Source: Coix lacryma-jobi var. lacryma-jobi (Eukaryota > Streptophyta > Magnoliopsida > Poales > Poaceae). Taken from it: DNA of 64,000 nucleotides. Below, in pieces: positions 46,801 to 52,800 of the stretch. Location of the stretch: positions 150,666,305 to 150,730,304 of the forward strand of contig CM019824.1 of the NCBI GenBank assembly GCA_009763385.1, given 5' to 3'. The translations under genes were made by a program, and so were the position numbers. Every line of letters begins with the position of its first letter. Positions within the stretch are counted from its first letter, which is position 1. The notes beneath the pieces are model-generated. The model was not told the DNA's origin. It ran no database searches and saw nothing but the letters and a program-made list of their open reading frames with translations.

Positions 46801-49800
46801 ACTCGGAGGTAGATATGTAAGTACTCGGATGCATGACAGTAGGATGGATGACCGTCAGTGGATGTACTCGGGCCGTGTAGAAGCAGAAGTGATTTCACCG
46901 ATGAATGGTTGCGCAAGACAGATGCTTTCGTGAACAATGCATTTGGCGCGGCTCGGCGAGGAGAGATCAAAGTGTTGTGCCCATGCAGCAGATGTGGGAA
47001 CCGGAGAAGGCAAGACAAGGAGAACATGGCTAAACATCTTGTGAACAATGGATTCACGCCGGACTACACCCGGTGGATCTACCATGGTGAAGCACATCGT
47101 TTGAGAGCGGAGGCAGTGCGACCACGTCTGGAGGACTTTGATGCTGATGCGGGGGTAGCAGACATGTTAGATGACTTTCAAGAAGCACAGTACGCTGAAG
47201 GACGTACGGAGGAGGAGATGGAGAAGACCGCAAAGGCGTTTTACGAGATGATATCTTCGGCACAGAAACCCCTTCACGAGCGGACAACGGTTTCTCAACT
47301 GGATGCCATTGGCCGTGTGATGGGGTTCAAGTCCCAGTTCAACCTGAGTCGAGATGCGTTCGATGGTATGTTGGCCCTATTTGGTAGCATGCTTCCGGAC
47401 GGCCACATATTGCCAAAGAGCCTGTACGAGTCACAGAAACTATTTCGTGCCCTGAAGATGCCGTATGAGCAGATACATGCTTGTCCAAATGGGTGCGTCC
47501 TCTTCAGGAAAGATCTCACGGATGCAGGTTACTGTCCGAAGTGTAAAGCGTCGAGATACATGGAGGTAGACAATGGTGAAGGCCCAAAGAGGCAGCTTTC
47601 TATCCCCATGAAAGTCCTGCGTTACCTGCCGTTCACACCGAGGATCCAACGTCTCTACATGACCGAGGAATCCGCGAAACAGATGACATGGCACAAACAG
47701 GGTACCCGATACAATCCTGAGAAGTTGGTACATCCCGCCGATGGTGAAGCATGGGCCCATTTCGATCGCATCCATCATGACAAAGCTAGAGAGGCTCATA
47801 ATGTTCGTGTTGCGTTTGCAACGGACGGTTTCAATCCCTATGGACTCATGGCTGTCCCGTACACCTGTTGGCCCGTCTTCGTTATCCCCCTCAATCTCCC
47901 CCTCGGCGTCCTATTTCAACGTCATACTGTCTTCTTGTCGTTGATAATTCCTGGACACCCGGGGAATAACATGGGTGTGTACATGGAGCCTCTGATTGAT
48001 GAATTGGAAACTGCTTGGAATGAAGGGGTATTGACATACGACCGAGCTTCAAGGTCTAACTTCACAATGCACATCTGGTACCAGTACTCACTGCATGACT
48101 ACCTGGCATATGGGATATTCTGTGCCTGGTGTGTCCATGGCAAGTTCTCATGCCCCGTTTGTAAGACAGCTACGAGATTTATCTGGTTGAAGAGGGTGGC
48201 AAGTATTCGGCGTTCGACCAACATCGACAATTCCTGCCTCTTGACCATCCTTTCAGACGGGACACCAAGAACTTTACCAAAGGTGTCGTGGTGAGAGATC
48301 CTCCACCTCGGATGTTGACCGGTGCCGAGGTTCATGCTCAGATAGATGCTCTCCAGTTCAACGAAACAGACGGTCGTTTTGCGGGGTATGGTCAGGAGCA
48401 TATGTGGACTCATAAGTCAGGCTTGGAAAGACTCCCTTATTATGACGATCTTCTTCTGCCACATAACATTGATGTAATGCACACTGAAAAGAACATCGCT
48501 GAGTCGCTTTGGGGAACACTCATGGACACTGAAAAGTCTAAGGACAACCCTAAGGCTAGACTAGACCTGGCACTGTTGTGCGATAGACCAAAGCAAGAGA
48601 TGCTGCCTCCTCAGCCCGGCAGGAGATGGACACGGCCCAAGGTCGATTTCGTCTTGGGCAGGCCACAAAGGAAAGAAATACTTCAGTGGATCCAGACATT
48701 GACATTCCCTGATGGATATGCAGCGAATCTAACGAGAGGAGTCAACTTATCTACTCTGCGAGTCCTAGGGATGAAGAGTCATGACTTCCACGTATGGATC
48801 GAACGGCTTCTTCCGGCGATGGTTCGAGGCTATGTTCCTGAGCCTATGTGGGTTGTCTTGGCAGAGTTGAGCTATTTCTTCCGCCAGCTATGTGCCAAGG
48901 AGATATCTCGGTCCGTCATTGATGACTTGAGAAAGAGAAAGCTGCACCTGTGTTGCTCTGTAAGCTGGAGAAAATCTTTCCACCAGGCTTCTTCACTCCG
49001 ATGCTTCATTTGATCGTACACCTCCCAAATGAGGTTCGAATGGGAGGGCCTGTGCAATGGCGTTGGTGCTTTCCAGTCGAGAGAAATATGAAGACTCTTC
49101 GCAAGAAATGTAGAAACAAAGCCAAAATTGAGGCTTCCATTGCAGAGGCATCCATTCTGGAGGAGGTGTCCAACTTCACTGAAGAATACTACTCCGAGAA
49201 CCTTCCTAGCGTGCATAATCCACCCCCTCGTTACAATGCTGGAGAAAATGAATCGAGTCTTAGCCTTTTTCGAGGCCAACTCGGCACGGCAAGTGGATCC
49301 ACAGTTAAGCAGTTGAACTATGAAGAGTGGCGAAAGATCATGCTATACATGCTTACCAACCTTGATGAGCTGGACCCGTACATGGGGTAAGTTGTTATCT
49401 ATCTTCATCCAATTCATCGTCACTTTCCAACACCATTCTTTTTGTTTTGTACAGTGAATTTCTTCATTTGTTCTCGAATGGACCAAGGCCTCTTTCTGAT
49501 GCGGCAGCTGAAACCCTAATTGCAAATGGTGTGGGGCAAGGGAGGCCTGATTTCATTTCTTGGTTCCGACAAAAGGTACCGTCCTACCAAGGTCGTACTT
49601 AGTCTGACGTTCCAACTTGCTCTTACATTCTGACCGTATAACGATATATCTTGCGTCGCCTTGCAGGCTCAAACCGATGCGTCTATGAGTCAAGAGCTGA
49701 GACAGGTTGCAAAAGGCTTTGACCGTAGGGTCAAGTCATTTAACGGTTACGATGTGAATGGATTTCGCTTCCACACATCAAGCTACGAGCAGAGTCAGCC

Positions 49801-52800
49801 CAATCGAAAAACCACAAATAGCGGTGTTTGTACTCCAGGCAATGACAACCGTGACTACTATGGAAGAATTGAAGAAATATACGAACTTTCATTTCATGGT
49901 GAAAAGCCTTTGAATCCTGTCATGTTCAAATGCCATTGGTTTGATCCTGGAAGAACGAGGCTGACACCTAATCTTGGGCTAGCCGAAATTCGACAGGATT
50001 CTGTCTATCCAGGCTCCGATGTGTATATTGTGGCTCAACAGGCCACGCAGGTTTATTACACGCCATACGCGTGCAAAAGCAAAGAACATCTCTTGGGTTG
50101 GTATATTGTGCACAAGATATCACCACATGGTAAACTACCTCTCCCCAATGATGAGGATTATAACTTTAACACAAACACGTATGACGGCGAGTTCTTTCAA
50201 GAATCTGGGTTGCAAGGGACGTTCACGATAGACTTAACCGAAGCGATGGAAATGGAAGTAGAGAATGATGATGAGGACGCTGGGGATGAGGTGGTAAATG
50301 AGAAGGACATAGAAATGCTAGAACGATTCCGTTTAGGCCAAGCAAATGAAGACGACGACCTGTCTTCGGATACTGAGGAGTACTTAGACATGGTTGACAG
50401 TGATGAGGAGACTCATGCTCCGGCTAATCCGGATGATCCAGATTATTTCTAATACATGTAATATTATGTTATATTTTTAGGATCTATTGTTTTATTTATA
50501 TTGCACATATTTGGTTATGTTATTTCTAATACAACATTGCTTGTTCTTTTTAAATGCAGGAGGTCAGGCAAGATGCCGGGAGGACGTCAGAGGCGGGAGG
50601 TTGAGTTGGTTGTACCGCAGCTCGCAGGCCGACGGGCCCTCGACGAGGAGTGGCCGCCGCCGGAGGGAGCCGTCTCCACAGGAGGAGGAGGAGGTCGAGG
50701 AGGAGGAGGAGGTCGAGGAGGAGGTGCCGGCCACGCCCGAGGCCCAGCGGCAGGAGGAGGCACCATTGGCCGAGGAGGCAGAGGAGGAGGACGAGCAGGA
50801 GGAGGACGAGGCGGACGGGTGTTCGGGTGCCTCAGGGGTGTCCACGCCCTACTTGAGAGGCCCGCCAGCCTCCCGGCGTTGCCGGCACGTGCCTGACCCC
50901 AGTGATCACGCCCATCAGACAAAAGTACATGTTCTAACTACCTGTTCGTACGATGAGACTCAAAATAGAAATAGAAGCTAATAATCTTTTTTAATCACTT
51001 GTGCAGGGGATGGGACTTTGTGGGGCCTAAAGGCCGCAAACCCAACGGCGTCCTGGGTCTCCTGTGCCGCGAGCACTACCCCGGCATAGTACAGTATGCC
51101 GGGAGGCACGAGCCGGCCTACACCTTTGACCACTACAGCGTCGCCCCAGACCCAGACTTCCCCAACAAGGCGGCGCGGGTTAGAGCGGAGCTGTGGGTAA
51201 GTCTTCGTCAAACAATATCAAATTCATCATATTTTCTCTTTAATTACTGTCTCGCCTCGTATTGTGTTGTATGCAGAACTACTTCAAGTGCGAGCTGGGG
51301 AAGGAGGCAGTGGCGGAGGTGACGGCTACCCGGGCCTGTAGGAAGCTCGTCACCGACATGATCTACGAGGCGAGACTGCAGGCCATCATCACCTACAACG
51401 CCACGGTCCTGGCCACGAGGGTGACGAAGGCCCAGGCGAGAGGCATGACTGGGCCGGGCGCAGTTCTTGCAGGTAAGTGTTTTCTTTTGAGATTAAGCTT
51501 TTGGTACTTTTCATCTAACGCTTAGACGTGAAATACTTGATGATGTGCAGATGATCCCCCAATGGTGCCAGTGTTTCCCGAGTGCTGGGAGATGATCGTG
51601 GACCGGTGGCTCTCTGAAGAGTGGGCGGCCCACCACGCCGAGGCCCGGGAGGCACGTCTGCAGATGCCAGGTGTACCACACCACCAGGGCAACCGCAACC
51701 TCGCCGAGTACGCACAAGCTTGGGTACGTGAAAGACTTTATCAATTTCTCAATCAAATGTTGCCTGATTGCTAATCATCTGTTGTCTTCCTCGCAGTCAG
51801 AGGCACACGGTGGCCAGCCTTGCGGCACGGTGGCGGCATACGCCATGTCCCACAAGGGCAAGGCCACGGCAGCGGAGACCTCCTACAACCCCGACGATCC
51901 CGCCGACGCGTACACCAACTCCAGCGTCCACTCCCGCCTCACTGACTACTCAGAGGCGGCAAGGGCGGTCCATGGGGACGACTTTGATCCCGCCACCGCG
52001 GACCTGGACGGGAGCATCGTCATGAGGATTGGAGGAGGGAAGAAGCACGGGCGGTTCTGGCTTGGCGACGGCGTCATCGACACGGCCTCCACTCCCACTC
52101 TGTCCCAGCTCCGAGCACAGAGCACGAGCGGGAGCGTCCCCATACGCCCACGCCCGTCGCCTGCGCAGTCGCGGGTCGCCGAGCTCGAGGTTATTTCTAT
52201 TTAACTCATCGTACATTGATCTTTAAATGTTTGCATTGTTCTAACATTCACTTTGTATTATCGCAGGCCCGCCTGGAAATGGAAAGGCAGGAGCGCCAGG
52301 TGTCTGAGACCCAGATGCGGTCACAGATGTCGGCCCAGATGGAGGCTCAAGCTAAGCAGATGGCGGAGCTCATCGCCTTCATGGCCTCCCAGGGCATGGC
52401 CGTGCCTCAGACGCTCATGGCTCCTCCACCGCCGCCTCTGGACCCCGGAGTTGCTCCTGTGAGTATCAATACTTCAGTGTTTCATTTATTTCATTTCTTG
52501 TCTAACATGACCTTTTGCAGCCTCCTCCGTCAGAAGGTTCGAACAACCGCCACGCTCCTGGATGAAACCCGACCGGGGGTCAAGCAGGCGACAGTTCTTA
52601 GGGGTGGCCCGGTTGGCCGGGGGTGTAGTAGATCTCCTCGTGTGTCACTGAAGTCTCATGTTGTTGAACTATGTGATGTGAACTATGTGATTTGAGGACA
52701 TATATGTTATTGAACTATGTGATGTGATATATATATATGTTCTGTGACGTGAAATGTGATATATATGTGATATGTGATGGATGTGATATATATCTGTGTG

